Source: Heligmosomoides polygyrus polygyrus (lineage: Eukaryota; Nematoda; Chromadorea; Rhabditida; Heligmosomidae). Taken from it: a DNA stretch of 64,000 nt. Shown in pieces: positions 44,226 through 55,607 of the stretch; position 1 is the first letter of the stretch, and every line of letters starts with the position of its first letter. The translations under genes and the position numbers were made by a program. The stretch is taken from positions 42,953,139-43,017,138 of the forward strand of contig OX377204.1 in assembly GCA_947396885.1 (NCBI GenBank), read 5' to 3'. Under the pieces are notes generated by a model. It made no database searches, had not been told where the DNA came from, and worked only from the letters and a program-made list of their open reading frames with translations.

Positions 44226-45702
44226 CGCTCAGGAATTCTACACACGACGTTTGCGTTGTTTCATCCTTATCCACAAGGGCTGACATTATTGCCTTCTGAT
44301 CGCAGAGATCTCGTTTGCAGCGCTTTATGCTTGAACCTTTCCCAGCCGCTTCTAACAGCTTCAATCTTCTGTAGGCTTGAATGGACTCCTTCACTGCAAT
44401 TCGACAGGCCTTCGAGATGGTGACTTTTTCCAGATGGGAAGCATTAGGATCCAGTTTAACAGCTCTTCTTTGCTCCAAGAGTTTAATCGCATGTGCGTTG
44501 AGTCTTGAAGCAGACGGTGATGTGGCTTCGCAAGAGCTGCTAGCACATTTCAACAGTCCTTTGGAGAGAAGGTCGTAGTCTTTCGATGGATCTTCAAGAA
44601 GATTCCAATCGTACGACTTTATCGCATATTCCAACTCCTCAGACTTGAATGTGGGGATCCTCACCGGTGCCGGTTTATGAGTGTCACGCTTGAACATCCT
44701 CTTTTTGAGAGTCAGCTTCGCACGGACAAGACGGTGATCCGAGCCGGTGTCAAATGAAGGTAGCACGGAGACGTCGAACAGACTCCAGCGTCTGTTTGTA
44801 AGAACATGGTCGATCTCCGAACGTGTTTCTCCATTTGGGCTTTCCCAGGTCCATCGTCGGTTTGAAGGCTTCTTAAACATAGAATTTCCATGGTAGAGAC
44901 GGCACGCGGATAGGAAGTCTATCAGGCGCTCTCCGTTTTCGTTCCTTGAGGAAGTTCCATGTGGTCCTAGCCTCCATTCGTCGTGATCATTCGTACCGAC
45001 GATAGCGTTGAAGTCACCAACGACAACTTTGTAGTAGCTCTTCTCGTCGTTGACAGTCCTTTCGAACAGCTTGTAGAATTCCTCCTTTTCTTCATCTGTG
45101 GCCGCAGATGTTGGAGCATATCCATTTGTGATGGAGATGGTTCCTTGATTTTTGGTTTCCAGACGAAGAACAGCTACTCGCGGACTGATGATCTTATAAG
45201 TCTACTAGGTGGTGCACTGTCGAATTGACGAGAAATCCAACTCCGCCAATATTCTTTCTGTCCACCTTTGCTCCGATAATGAGAAGCTCGTTGTGGTCGG
45301 TCCTTCTTATGGTTTCCGTTCTGCCTTTCGTTTCCTGCAGGGCGATAACGTCGTATTTGATGTTGCGGCTTCTGTAAAGCAGTGTCCGAAGATCCTGCTC
45401 AGATGCGATCGAACGACAGTTATAAGTGCAGACGAATAGGCAGTTTCTGTGTCGTGGTGGGAGGGAGTTTCCGGTAGTCCGATTCCAATGACGTCCTGAT
45501 AGTTTAACTACGAGATTAGATGGCCCCTCGCCGGAGGTGGATGCAACCGACGTCGTAGAAGTCCACCTCCGGCGCGCGGAGGACTGGGGCGCGGGTTTAG
45601 TTGTTTGAGCCGTAGCGGTGGTCTGGTTACTCACATGTTCCTGGCCAGGGATACAGGAGAGCCGCCCATACACGACAAAGCGTCGCGTACTGCGTGACCG
45701 TT

Positions 45703-45767
45703 TGTGCCGTTAGCCACCACAAAGTGATGTTCACCCCTTCACCGCGATGAGGTGGCACATGAAGGGG
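45703..45767 (-). ncRNA. HDV-like self-cleaving ribozyme at the A2 5' end
   Basis: From 45767 on the minus strand: P1 CCCCUUC pairs with GAAGGGG (45740-45734), 7 bp. P2 UGUGCC (45759-45754) pairs with GGCACA (45708-45703), 6 bp. P3 is ACC/GGU with L3 UCAUCGC. P4 is CAUCAC-UUU-GUGGUG (one U-G pair). J4/2 is GCUAAC with the candidate catalytic C at 45713. Nucleotide 1 is exactly the TSD-defined element start. Confidence 0.88.
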
Positions 45768-45779
45768 CGTCAGGCTATA
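45768..45779. repeat. Target-site duplication of A2, 5' side
   Basis: CGTCAGGCTATA, identical to 42593-42604. The element starts at CCCCTTCATG with no extra bases. Confidence 0.93.
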
Positions 45780-45996
45780 GTAACTTAAATCGTCACGTGA
45801 TTCAAGAAGCCGGCACATGCGCCCTGAATAAAAGTACAGCTGTGGATCATCTGAGGGTCGAAGACATGCTCAAAGAAAGTGAGCATAGTAGAATAGCGTA
45901 GAAGGAGAGCATGTTAGATTCTTTCTCAATGCCTTTTGGTTAAAAAAAGGTCAGTAATAAACAATCCGCAAGAAAGATCCTCTCCACACCATATAG

Positions 45997-46287
45997 CTAG
46001 AAAAAATGTGCAGAAAACACCAGAAAAATAAGTAGGACCTCTCAAATCTCAACTAATCAGTTGCAATGTCTCATCGCAGAGGAACCGGATCTGCGGCCTT
46101 GCCCGCCTGATCAGCGCCACTATTCGTTGGGTGGCAGCAGGGCGTGTGAACTTCGCGCTCACATTTTCACACGCCTTTCTTCAACCGCAGAAGACCATTC
46201 CGAACTATGGTGTTGGACTCAGTGCACGGGACCCTAGTCCGGTAAAAATTGCATCGCGCAAGCTCACCGCAAGTTTGGAGGCTCTCT
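45997..46287 (-). repeat. SINE-like arm right of A2 (inverted)
   Basis: Reverse complement relation to 41944-42284: GACCTCTCAAATCTCAACTA, GTTGCAATGT, CGCCACTATTCGTTGGGTGG, GGGACCCTAGTCCGGTAAAA and GGTGAGCTT-type ends. Confidence 0.75.
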
Positions 46288-46974
46288 TTGTAAGATGATA
46301 ACTGGATGACTGATTAGTCATGATGGTTCCACACTTCCACAGGAATATTCAGTCTCTGCCAGTCTGTAAGCTCCCTGATATGAAGGTGACATAGCTGGAC
46401 AGTTCCTAGATGGTTCTCGAAGTAATAGTTTTGTTTCAGAATTCAACAGGTCACCCTAGTCAATCAAAATAACAGCTCATGATAGATTGTCGTGAGGCTT
46501 CATTTAAAAACTGAATCGCATAATACCATATGGATGAATATCATTCATAACTAATAAAATTGAAAATTAAGTTTTCACTTTTCATCAGGGATACTGGTGT
46601 AATCTTGTAACAGACGAGCGCATGACACAACCTTCACTGAACCCTTTGCTTCATGATGCTGCGCCATATGCTTACAAAGTTTTCGTAGCTGTTTGTAACC
46701 AATGGGTCAAGAATTTTATGATCATTCAAATGTTGAGTGCATTTTCCTAACATACAATACAGGCATAGCCTTTGCTGGCACATTAGTTTTGGCCTGTACT
46801 CAGCCGTTGCCACTTTTGAGTGTTTTTTGGTAGTCTAACTTCAAGAACATTAATACTAGAGTTGTCCAACAGACTTCTCCCACAATTATACGAAGGAGAA
46901 CTCTTTTTAATTGATTTTTGCTCTTTCAATTCATAAGCTGATTGTGTTCAATAGAAAACTAGTGTTGAACAGTG

Positions 46975-47106
46975 CCCATTTCCGTTTCCGCCTTCCGGTC
47001 AACAAAAAAACAGGCGGAACACGGAACGGAACGGAAGACTCGAAGTGGCCGGAAACCGGAATTCGGAACGCAGAAACGGAAATTCCGCACATCCCTGCTA
47101 ATCAGG
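46975..47106 (+). repeat. GGAACGGAA-type dispersed repeat, copy 2
   Basis: CGGAACACGGAACGGAACGG, AAACCGGAATTCGG, AAATTCCGCACATCCCTGCT, AATCAGGGTG. Simple-sequence-like core with a conserved end shared (inverted) with 41400-41475. It abuts the 3' end of the family C LINE. Confidence 0.6.
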
Positions 47107-47109
47107 GTG

Positions 47110-50100
47110 CAACCTAGCCACCTTCAAGTCCTAATGCAGCGTATCGAGCCGCTGCTTTGGGCGCCCTCGTGAGGCATCAAGGTTAACATCAAGGTTAAGA
47201 CCAGTCTTTCGGACGGCGCGAAGGACGTGGCCGTACCATCGCAGATGAGCTTTGCGCATCTTCTCAAATATCGTGGTGACATTGAACCTCCACCGCAGCA
47301 TCTTCGTTTCCATTAAGCTGAGGCTCCTGTCGATTCCTTTAGTAACGGGCCAGCATTCAGCTCCATAAGTAGCTGCTGCTCGGTTAAGCGCTTTGGTATC
47401 TTCTTGTTGCAGAGCACTCCCGTAAAAAGAGCGCCATTTGGGCCAAGCTGCATTCACGCTTTAGTTCACTTCAACGAGTGCACTACCATAGGACGCGACT
47501 GCTGATCCCAAGTACTTGAAAACCGAAGTATGTGATAGTTCAATGCCGTTCACCTTAATGGAGCGACACTCATCTTCGTCTGTGGTCAGGTACTCGGTAA
47601 TTTCCACGCTAAGCTTGAGCCCAAATCTCCCCAAACGATCGCGCCACGCTTGTTCCCACCTCTGGAGTCTTGTCGTCGTAGGCGAGCATTACATCATCAG
47701 TATAAAGCAACGCCCAAGGAATAGGCTGCTGAGAATCACGCGATATGACATCCATAACGACGACGAAGAGTAGTGGCGAGAGCGCGGATTCTTTATGTAC
47801 TCCGACAGAGGTGGGAAACTCCATCGACGCGGCAGCTTGCACTCGACTATTTGGACAAGTGCACAGTATTTGTACCATTCTATCTGTAAGCCATCTATGA
47901 GCTCTTCGGGGACCCCGTGTTCTCGTAACGCATACCATTATCACTTCACGCGGAACGCGATCAAAGGCCTTCCTCAAATCCGGGAAGGCAAGATGCACCG
48001 GCTTCTGTTTCTCGCGGTATTTTTCTGCCAAAAATCAAACGGCATGTATGGCATCGACTGTGCCACAACCAGCTGCGAAGCCACACTGGGGCCGAATTCA
48101 TCAAGGACTTACGTAACATTAACGGAGAATTGCAATCGAAAAGCTCAGATAACGCGGCGCATCGCTTAGAATATCGCTTGATAAGCCACGTTAACTGAGC
48201 TTTTCGCTTACACTTCTCCGTTAAAGTTACATAAGTCGTGAATCCGGCCCATGGTGAGCGATAAGCTGCGTTATATAATAGAAAAAGACAGAACCTTAAG
48301 GTAGTTAAGCTCGTTTCGACCCTAACCTGGACGAGCAAACTCAAGGTATATAAAGCCTTCTCCGGGTCTCGTCATCAGGTAGAGAAGGCTTTATGAGGGA
48401 ATAAAAAAACTAACAAAATAAACTATCTAAGTTTGGATATGCTGCGACGTGAAATCGCTGTCAAAAGTTACCGCTATAACTTCGATGAATCCGGCCCCTG
48501 ATTGGCAGAGAGCTGAATGATATCACGAATGCGCCCGTCGACAATCCGCTCGAAGATCTTCATGCTATGCGAAAGCAATCGGATAGGACGGTAGTTTGTG
48601 CAGTCTGCCGAACTGTCCTTCTTCTTACAAATCAGAATCGTCGTGCTTCTCTGCCAAATATCGGTCACTTTGTTCTCCACAATAAACTGGTTGAAGAACG
48701 TCGCCAACCACTTCGTTGGGTACCAGGATGTGGACTTCCACAAGTCGGCCGCCAATTCATCGGGGCCTTTGCCTTGCCTGGCATCTCAATCTTCTTCAGA
48801 GCCGCTTGTCTCCTCTACGGTGATTTTTTGAATAGGACCGTATACAAGATAACAAGATGGAATGCCCGGATAAGCATACTCCCCAATCGAGACTTCCTCG
48901 AAGTAGGTGCGTCATCGATTCAAAACTAGTCCATGAGTAGATGACTGTTCTCATCGGTGATGCCAAAGAACTTCTCAACATCCTCAGTCTAGCGATGACG
49001 GACCTTCGCGAGTCGATAAAGAAATCGCTCGCCATCGCGCGACTCAAGCCTCCCGTTGACATGATCGTAATGAGTGGCACTTGTAATGGCTACCGCCTTT
49101 TTAGTGGCTTTCTTCGCTTCTTGATACAGACGCCATTTGTCGGCTGTTTTATCGCTGAGAAATGCGTGGTGTAATCTCTTCTTCTCTCGGACTCTTTCCT
49201 TAACATCGTTATTCCACAGCCATGTCAGCTTGTCGACCTTACGCCGTTCCGTTTTCGTAGTGCCGAGTTCGTTCGCGTAGCATTAAGTATCGCTTCAGTG
49301 GCACTTTGTCATGTTTCGTCGACGCTCGTGATGGTCGGCAACCGAATGCGCAAAATCACCGCTGCTTCATTCTCTTTGAGAAACCACCACTTGATCCTTG
49401 ACGGACCGCTCCGTTCGACCTGCCTAAACATCCGTGGCGTAATTTTCATGGTGCAGTCCAGTGGGCGGTGTTGTGTAGCGACAGCTTCGTACGGCACGAC
49501 CTTGGCGTCTGTGACAAGCCCTCGATCACGATTTCACAAAAGGACAAAGTCGATTTGCGTTTTAGAATTCACGCTGTAGAGTGAGATAAGGTAGAATTCA
49601 CATTTTCGGACTCTGGTGTTCACGATGGTGAGGTCGTGCTACTCCACGTACCCGAGGATACGCTCACCATCAGCGTTACGTGAACCAAATCCGAGACCAC
49701 CATGACAGCTGTACCCGTCCTTCGCAGCGTCAACGTGCCCGTTAAGGTCACCTGCGACAATGATTAAGTGTTGTGCCGGCACTTCCGCTGTCTTCTCCTC
49801 AAGAAAGCTCCAAATTCATCCTTGCCCCGCTCGGAACAGCCAGTTTGTGGAATATATGCAGAGAAAAGATGACACCGCTGCCGTTCTGCAGCGATAGCGA
49901 CTTTCATCAAGCGATCATTGAAACGTTCCACACATGCAATCGCGTCTCGGAACCGTTCGGAGACGATTATGCCAACACCGCTGCTGGTCTTGGGACCGCC
50001 ACACAAAACCGCTTTATAGTTTAGGCCTATGTCCCTTAACTTGCTACAGGATCACCTCCTCTCCTGCACCGCATATAGGTCAATCTTCCTTTGCTCCAGT

Positions 50101-50480
50101 GCCTCTGACAATTCGTAGGAGCGGCCCGACAACGTACACTTATTCAGCGCTGCCACGCGGGTCCTGCTTACGTTACGGAACTTTCGGACTAGCTCAGTTG
50201 CTCCCCGATGCCGTCCTCCCATCAGAGACCCTCGCATATTTCTCACACTCGCCGGGCTTTGCGAATGCGCGTCGGCTCCCACGGACGCCCTAGCACTATC
50301 TCGCGAACCATGAGCGGACATACGCCCATACGATGTGACATGGCCTCCTCGTAGGCCGGCCTGTGACAAGGGCCTGTCGCCTGCGTTCGAGTGTTCGTGA
50401 TCGGCTTGGCTCGCAAAAGCTAGCAGTTTCCAGTGCCACCTCGTGCAGGAACGGACATCACCACCCATTAAGGAAACCTA
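47110..50480 (-). mobile_element. Family C RTE-like LINE, copy 2, with MITE insertion
   Basis: Order on the minus strand: endonuclease at 50052-50468 (LSGRSYELSEALEQRKIDLY, AVQERR) and 49764-50006 (SSGVGIIVSERFRDAIACVE, LFSAYIPQTG); linker to 48796; RT entry at 48474-48755 (ADLWKS, DCTNYRPIRLLSHSMKIFER); MITE at 48089-48497; RT core at 47609-48031 (DLRKAFDRVPREVI, VGVHKESALSPLLFVVVMD, YTDDVMLA); tail at 47131-47457 (LRWYGHVLR, GRPKQR). YTDD replaces YADD and several frames are broken. Family C is distinct from A and B. No target duplication was identified. Confidence 0.88.
48089..48497. mobile_element. PIF/Harbinger-like MITE inside the family C LINE
   Basis: A 409-bp non-coding insertion with terminal inverted repeats GGGCCGAATTCATCAAGG / reverse of TTCGATGAATCCGGCCC, flanked by CTG at 48086-48088 and 48498-48500. 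The LINE frame reads NQ|CGFAAGCGT across the empty site, which proves the insertion. A third inverted end copy (GTGAATCCGGCCC, 48238-48250) makes the left 162 bp a long hairpin of its own (arms share CGAAAAGCTCAG and TTAACGGAGAA). Three-bp CWG target duplications and GGGCC ends fit PIF/Harbinger. Confidence 0.85.
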
Positions 50481-51968
50481 ATACGCTTATTTCAAAGTGC
50501 AGAGAAGCATGTTTTATGCCGTTTATTCCCCTCTGTTTGTGTCACGTAGAAGTCACATACAATTGCTGAAGTAATTTATTTTCAAGGACTTTGATAATAG
50601 TGGAGCGAAGGAACTACTTCTGCGCCTGGCCTTGCTAAACTTTTATTTCAAGCAGAACTCTCAGATACATTTATCTTCTTCATAGCATTTTGTTTCTGAC
50701 CTCCAGCAACCAAGTCCGGTGAAATGCGTCATTTCCTAGTTCTTTCGAAGCAGATCATAGCCATCACCGTAGCGAAAAACTCCATCTAATTTGGTCAGTT
50801 TAAAGATGGCTAGCTAATGGAATGCCCACTTTCAGAGCGTCGTTCCATAAGCTACACTCCATCGCGCAAAAATATTCATCTATACGGAATTAGCTGAGGA
50901 AGGCTATTTTTAGGCGTGACGAAACAGCTCTCAAAAGTGAAAACATTAAGTTGAGTCATAAGTTTTGCAACAAAGTTGGCCTACTAGTATAGTTGATCTC
51001 TCCCGAAAATTTCGAATAACAGAATATATTCGAACAGCGACGATTTTCGAGCATTCGAAAATCGCGTTTTTTCGAGCATTCGAATTCGAATACATTCGAA
51101 AATCGCGTTTTTTCGAGCATTCGAATTCGAATACATTCGAAAATCGCATTTTTTCGAGCATCCGAATTCGAATATTCGGATTCGAATGTTCGAATAATCA
51201 TTCGGGCTCAACTAGGGTTTTGGGAGAGAGGATCATTTCATCAAAGCAAATACACATACATATACACTGTTTGAAAGGTGATAACGTTGCTCAAGGTAAG
51301 GGTACTGAAGAAGTTAAGGGCTCATATGAAAGCTTAATAAAATGAAAATTTTCTGAAATACAAGCGGTGTGGACTGCGCAATGCACTCATCTGAATTCTC
51401 ATCATTTTACAATCGATTGATTGTGTTTCACTTGAATACCTGTTTTAATTTCTCCTTAAAGAGACCGTGTCATTTGATTTGGGCTTCTCTCAACGTTCAA
51501 AACTTTAAAACGCACTATGGCTTGCGAAAAATGCAGGGTATCCTAAAAATGCAAGTACTACTTGAAAGGTTCTGACATTGCTTCTAGTGAAGCTTTTGGA
51601 GCTGTTTGAGACTAAAGCACAGGGTAACGAAATTTCTGTGGCGTGCAAATAGTCATACTGCTCCACACCCTGCCAGAAACCTTGCATTTCAGACTTGATT
51701 GGCTGTGTATGGGTCACACGAGTGGGGTGTGCTTTGGAGTAGTCGCTAAATCGCCTCTGCACTCTGACGATGTTTTCGATTTTCCAGAAGCACTTAAGGA
51801 TAAACTTTTTCTCCTCGAAAGAAACCCTAGGGCCGGCATGACTCTCGTTATGGGCTCAGACATGTAGAAAGCGTTATTACAGCAATAGCGAGAATGGAAA
51901 ATTGTGGAATCAATAAAGCAGCTTCGAATGCTTCACTAGCAGAAATGTTAGAACTTTAAAATATAATA
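50481..51968. other. AT-rich sequence with a TTCGAA tandem array
   Basis: No gene is supported. The only clear structure is the repeat at 51010-51215. A plus frame at 51643-51867 (SDDVFDFPEALKDKLFLLER) is coding-like for about 30 residues but has no splice sites I can defend. Confidence 0.4.
51010..51215. repeat. 41-bp TTCGAA-rich palindromic tandem repeat, about 3 units
   Basis: The unit is TCGAGCATTCGAATTCGAAT then ACATTCGAAAATCGCGTTTTT. Three units run from about 51050 to 51170, then decay into ATTCGGATTCGAATGTTCG and end CATTCGGGCTCAACTA. The same unit and the same CATTCGGGCGCAACTA end recur at 63058-63245. Confidence 0.88.
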
Positions 51969-53081
51969 TTAGGTTGTTCGGAAAATTTTCAGCGTTATGT
52001 GATACTATTTTTCAATCATCTATTGTTAAGTAAAAAACTTGCATTGCGCATTAATGCTACTTTCTGCACAGAATTTTTCCGTCTCATTTATGTTTCAACG
52101 TTGTTTTATACTTCTGGTCTTGAAGTGCTTATTGAAGTATGTCGAAGGAGCAAATCCGAACGATATTTTATTTCGATTTCAAATTGAGACAAGAGAGACA
52201 GCTGAAAGCTGAAAGCTGAACCATCCCAAACAGTTCGCGGGATCGCAGAAGGGCTAGCGTCGGTAAAACTGCTGTTGCGGGTGCTTTGAGACGCCTCGGG
52301 AAGGCGAAAAAGCTCGAAAGGTGGGTGCTCCACGTGTTGAGTGATCGGCAAAAATCGTAAAGTTTCGAGATTTGTTCTTCTCTACTTTTACACAACAAAA
52401 CCGATCCTTTTTGGATTGAGTCATCACTTGTGATGAAAAATGGATCCTGTGTGATAACAGGAAACGTTTCGGACAGTGGGTGGACGACGACGATCCCCCT
52501 ACGCATTTTCCAAACGCGAACCTCCTCACAAAAGGTAATGGTCACTGTGTGGTGGTTGGCAGCTGGAGTGATCCATTACAATTTTTGGCCCCCGGCCAAA
52601 CGATCACAGCAGAGACCTACTATAAGGAAGTCGACGAAATGCACCGAAAATTGCCTCAATTTCAACCAGTATTGGCCAACAGAAGAGGCTCGATTGATTT
52701 GCACGATAATGCCCGCCCACACGTTTCGCGAATCACTAAAATGAATTCGAAAATTGAACGAATTAAGGGTTGAAGTTTTGCCTCACCCGCCACATTCTCC
52801 AGACCTCTCACCAGCCGACTACCACCTGTTCAAACACTTTCAGAACCTTCTCGCTGGTAAAATCTTCAAGAATCAGGACCAAGCCAAGCCAGCTTTCGTG
52901 GATTTTGTCGGATCTTGATCAACTCATTTTTTGCTGATGGAATAAGTCGACAGGTGACCCGTTGGCAAAGGTGTGCTGATTCGAACGGTGCTTATTTCGA
53001 CAAAATCCGATAAGATTTGAGAAAGTCATGGTACTTCAAAATGAAGCACTCAACACGCTGAGAACTTTCCGTACAACCTAA
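51969..53081 (+). mobile_element. mariner transposon remnant 1 (near full-length, frameshifted)
   Basis: Terminal inverted repeats TTAGGTTGTTCGGAAAATTT (51969) and, reversed, TTAGGTTGTACGGAAAGTTC (ending 53081). The left one follows TA; the right TA is lost. A transposase start at 52138 (MSKEQIRTIFYFDFKLRQER) is followed by a gap in the HTH region. Then come LERWVLHVLSD, TCDEKWILCDNRKRFGQWVD (first catalytic Asp), VMVTVWWLAAGVIHYNFW, DEMHRKLPQFQPVLANRRGS, LHDNARPHVS (second Asp) and LPHPPHSPDLSPADYHLFKH (third Asp). At least three frameshifts and a roughly 0.17-kb internal deletion against the usual 1.28-kb length make it dead. Confidence 0.95.
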
Positions 53082-53905
53082 CAGTTCCATTTTTCGCAAG
53101 CCGTAGTGTGTTCTTGAATTTTAAACTTTAAAGAAGCACAAATTAATAAACACGGCTCCTTTAAGGAGAAATTACAATTATTTAAGTGAAACACAATCAA
53201 TCAAGTGTAAAATGGAAGAAATCAGACGAGTGCTTGGCGCAATCCACACCACTCATGTGTGAGAAAATTTATATTTTAAAAGCATTCATACTTGTCCTTA
53301 ATCTCTTGAGTACGTTCACTGTGAGCGAGGTTATCACCTTTCAAACAATGTACACATTTTTTCAGACACCCTGTATATTGACGACAAGTGCCCTACCCCA
53401 TCTGTACGTGGGCTTCGCACTTGCTCGCCTAGCTTGATGTCCGTCGCTAATATATGTATAAGATAAACATATTCATACACTGGGATAAATTAATCGCTAT
53501 TATGTGGGCAAGATCACCAACACTAAATGTATCCTGCAATCCATGAAGTTCTTTTTGGTTTGGGTTCGTTCGAACCCGTTGTAAAAATTACAAATTTCAA
53601 AGTTTGGGCAAATAGACTTCTCAATGCGATCGTCACATCATCAGATCTTTTCCATAAATGGCAGCTTCCTCACCTTCCCTCCTCTTGCTTTCCTCTCATT
53701 TATACTGTAAATTAACAGTCCGGTGAGCAATCTTATAGGAAACATTGAGAGAATAACACGCCTCGCCTTTCGCCACCCCCCTAACCCTTATTTAGACCTG
53801 CCATAACCCTTACCGCTTATAATCCCAGATGTGTTTTATCAGGTAGGTTTCCACATACTGAGCGATACAAGAGAACTAACCGCAGCTTATTCTGAGCTTC
53901 TTTTG
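53082..53905. other. No recognised gene or repeat
   Basis: AT-rich; short frames only. GGTTTCCACATACTGAGCGATA at 53848-53869 recurs in similar form at 62547-62568 and marks a dispersed repeat edge. Confidence 0.45.
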
Positions 53906-54285
53906 GAAGCAGATCTGTCTTCGAAATGAAAAAGGTGTCAAAAGCACAACTCCATTTCAGTTTTCAGTTTCAACCCCTCTTTCGGAAGTGATAATGCATC
54001 AAAACCAACTAGGGGGAAGGGTCTCAGGCGTAGGTCTGAGCGGGGGAGATGGATAGTACTGCGAAAATCCCCACCCTTCATTTAGTAGAAAAACATGTTT
54101 CCTTTTTGCTGAGTCCTTGAACCAAAAGAGCTACGGACCCTCGAAGGCGGGGTACAGTAACGCACCGTCAGCGCGTGCCCACGTGCGCGCGTCGACGTAT
54201 GGGAAGTGGCGAAAGGCGGTGCGGCGAGCGAATCGGTTGCTCAGCAGGGTGTGACGCTGCCTACAGGTGCCAGGCCAGATGATCG
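53906..54285. repeat. Left arm of fold-back element
   Basis: Inverted copy of 54785-55135. Landmarks: AGGCGTAGGTCTGAGCGGGG, AACCAAAAGAGCTACGGACC, TGCCCACGTGCGCGCG, GGCGGTGCGGCGAGCGAATC and CAGGGTGTGACGCTG. Confidence 0.88.
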
Positions 54286-54486
54286 GTCAGATTTGTGATC
54301 AACGCCTCAGATAAGTCCTATAGACAAAGTTTGGACGAAAACGGTGACCATGACCTATTAGTCACCCATGCCTACTGTAACTTCCCGTACTCCAGCGTAA
54401 TACCAAAAACGATTCGTGGTCAGCACCCAAATAACCCCGCCCCCTCCCCCTGGGAGAAGTTTGGGCGAAATCGGTGGTTATGACTT

Positions 54487-54567
54487 GACAGTCCAAGTCA
54501 CCCGTACCTGCTGTGAGGTCACTGTTTAACAACGACCTCACAGCAGGTACGGGTGACTTGGACTGTC
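54487..54567. repeat. Perfect 34-bp hairpin in the fold-back centre
   Basis: The left arm 54487-54520 begins GACAGTCCAAGTCACCCGTA and the right arm 54534-54567 is its exact reverse complement. The loop is 13 nt (ACTGTTTAACAAC). 54346-54390 holds a diverged direct echo of the left arm (AGTCACCCATGCCTACTGTA). Confidence 0.97.
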
Positions 54568-54623
54568 GCTGAAAAACACATTACCTTGCACTGTACTGTC
54601 GCTGAAAAACACATTACCTTGCA
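54562..54623. repeat. Direct repeat beside the hairpin
   Basis: ACTGTCGCTGAAAAACACAT plus TACCTTGCA occurs twice in tandem (54562-54590 and 54595-54623), separated by 4 bp. The first copy begins within the right hairpin arm. Confidence 0.93.
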
Positions 54624-54784
54624 TAATACAAAAAGTGAGAGATGTGAGTGAAGCAGAGCCCAAAATGTAATCTTGTTTGACAATTTATAATGAGATAAAT
54701 GTGTAGGAGATGTGTAGAAAGCAAATAGGTAAAGGAGGCAGCGGTCATGAAAAATGCAAAATTAGTGCGCAGCACCGGAGTCGA

Positions 54785-55135
54785 GCATCTGGGCTAGCAC
54801 CTGTGAAACAGTGTGGCACCCTGCTTAGCCACCGACTTGCTCGCCGCACAGCCTTCCGCCACTTCCATACGTCAGCGCGCACACGTATGCACGTGGGCAC
54901 TCACTGGCGATGCGATAGTGTACCCCACCTTCGAGGACCCGTAGCTCTTTTGGTTCAGGAACTGAACGAAACATGCTTTTACACTGCATGAAGGGTGGAA
55001 ACTCTTGCAGCACTATCCATTTTCCCCGTTCAGACCTACGCCTGAGATCCTTCTTTGGTAAGTAAAAATTCATCAAAACCTGTCAAAGTCGACTCTTCAA
55101 AGCTTCCTTTGGGAGCGGATCCAAACGATCCCGCT
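54785..55135. repeat. Right arm of fold-back element
   Basis: Reverse complement of 53906-54285 at roughly 80-85 percent by eye: CAGCGCGCACACGTATGCAC, CGTAGCTCTTTTGGTTCAGG, CAGACCTACGCCTGAGATCC. Confidence 0.88.
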
Positions 55136-55590
55136 TCTGTACATAGGCGAATCGGCGTGGGGATCTGGTCTCCTGGTTACGGGATGCCTTTGTCGCAGAA
55201 TGTCCCAGTTTGAATTCGTAAAGCATGATGACTCGATAGTCGCGTCGGCTCATGATTTTACGGGGCTATGAGAAAGTCGGCTAGAAAAATTAGAGCGAAA
55301 TCTACATAAATTTTTTGAAAGAGCAGGAAAAAGCCTACCGAACGGTATATGTGACTTTCCCTGAGATATGATGCTTTGGGGTAAAAAAAACTTATTTATC
55401 TATACACACCTCGAAACGGAAATTAATTTTGCGACAGCCTAACATTATTCTCCCTCGCCAAAAAAAAAGCAGCTTTATAAAATTTCAACCAATGTGTCGA
55501 CGTGTTGACTAGTGAAATGAAATTTCAAAAAGTTATGCTAATTTCCTTGAACAAAAATTATTTATTTGTTTATATAAGGCATGCATTGTA

Positions 55591-55607
55591 CACCCAATGA
55601 TACATTA
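55591..55607. repeat. Target-site duplication of A3, 3' side
   Basis: CACCCAATGATACATTA, 17 bp, repeated exactly at 58743-58759. Confidence 0.97.

Larger units (their letters stand above)
42605..45767 (-). mobile_element. RTE family A, copy 2 (A2): full-length, young, coding-defective
   Basis: Flanked by a 12-bp target duplication, CGTCAGGCTATA (42593-42604 and 45768-45779). Endonuclease part at 45194-45673 (FVCTYNCRSIA, ALQETKG) ends at VDL-stop because of a 2-nt loss. The middle part is 44143-44880 (SEIDHVL, GSDHRLVRAKL). RT is 42822-44225. The C-terminal KYRWAGHLL block is in another frame. The 3' tail is CAAAGTATCAAAGTAAG. Nearly identical to A3 (55608-58738), differing by scattered substitutions and a 6-nt gap near 43307. 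The 5' end is an HDV-like ribozyme. Confidence 0.96.
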
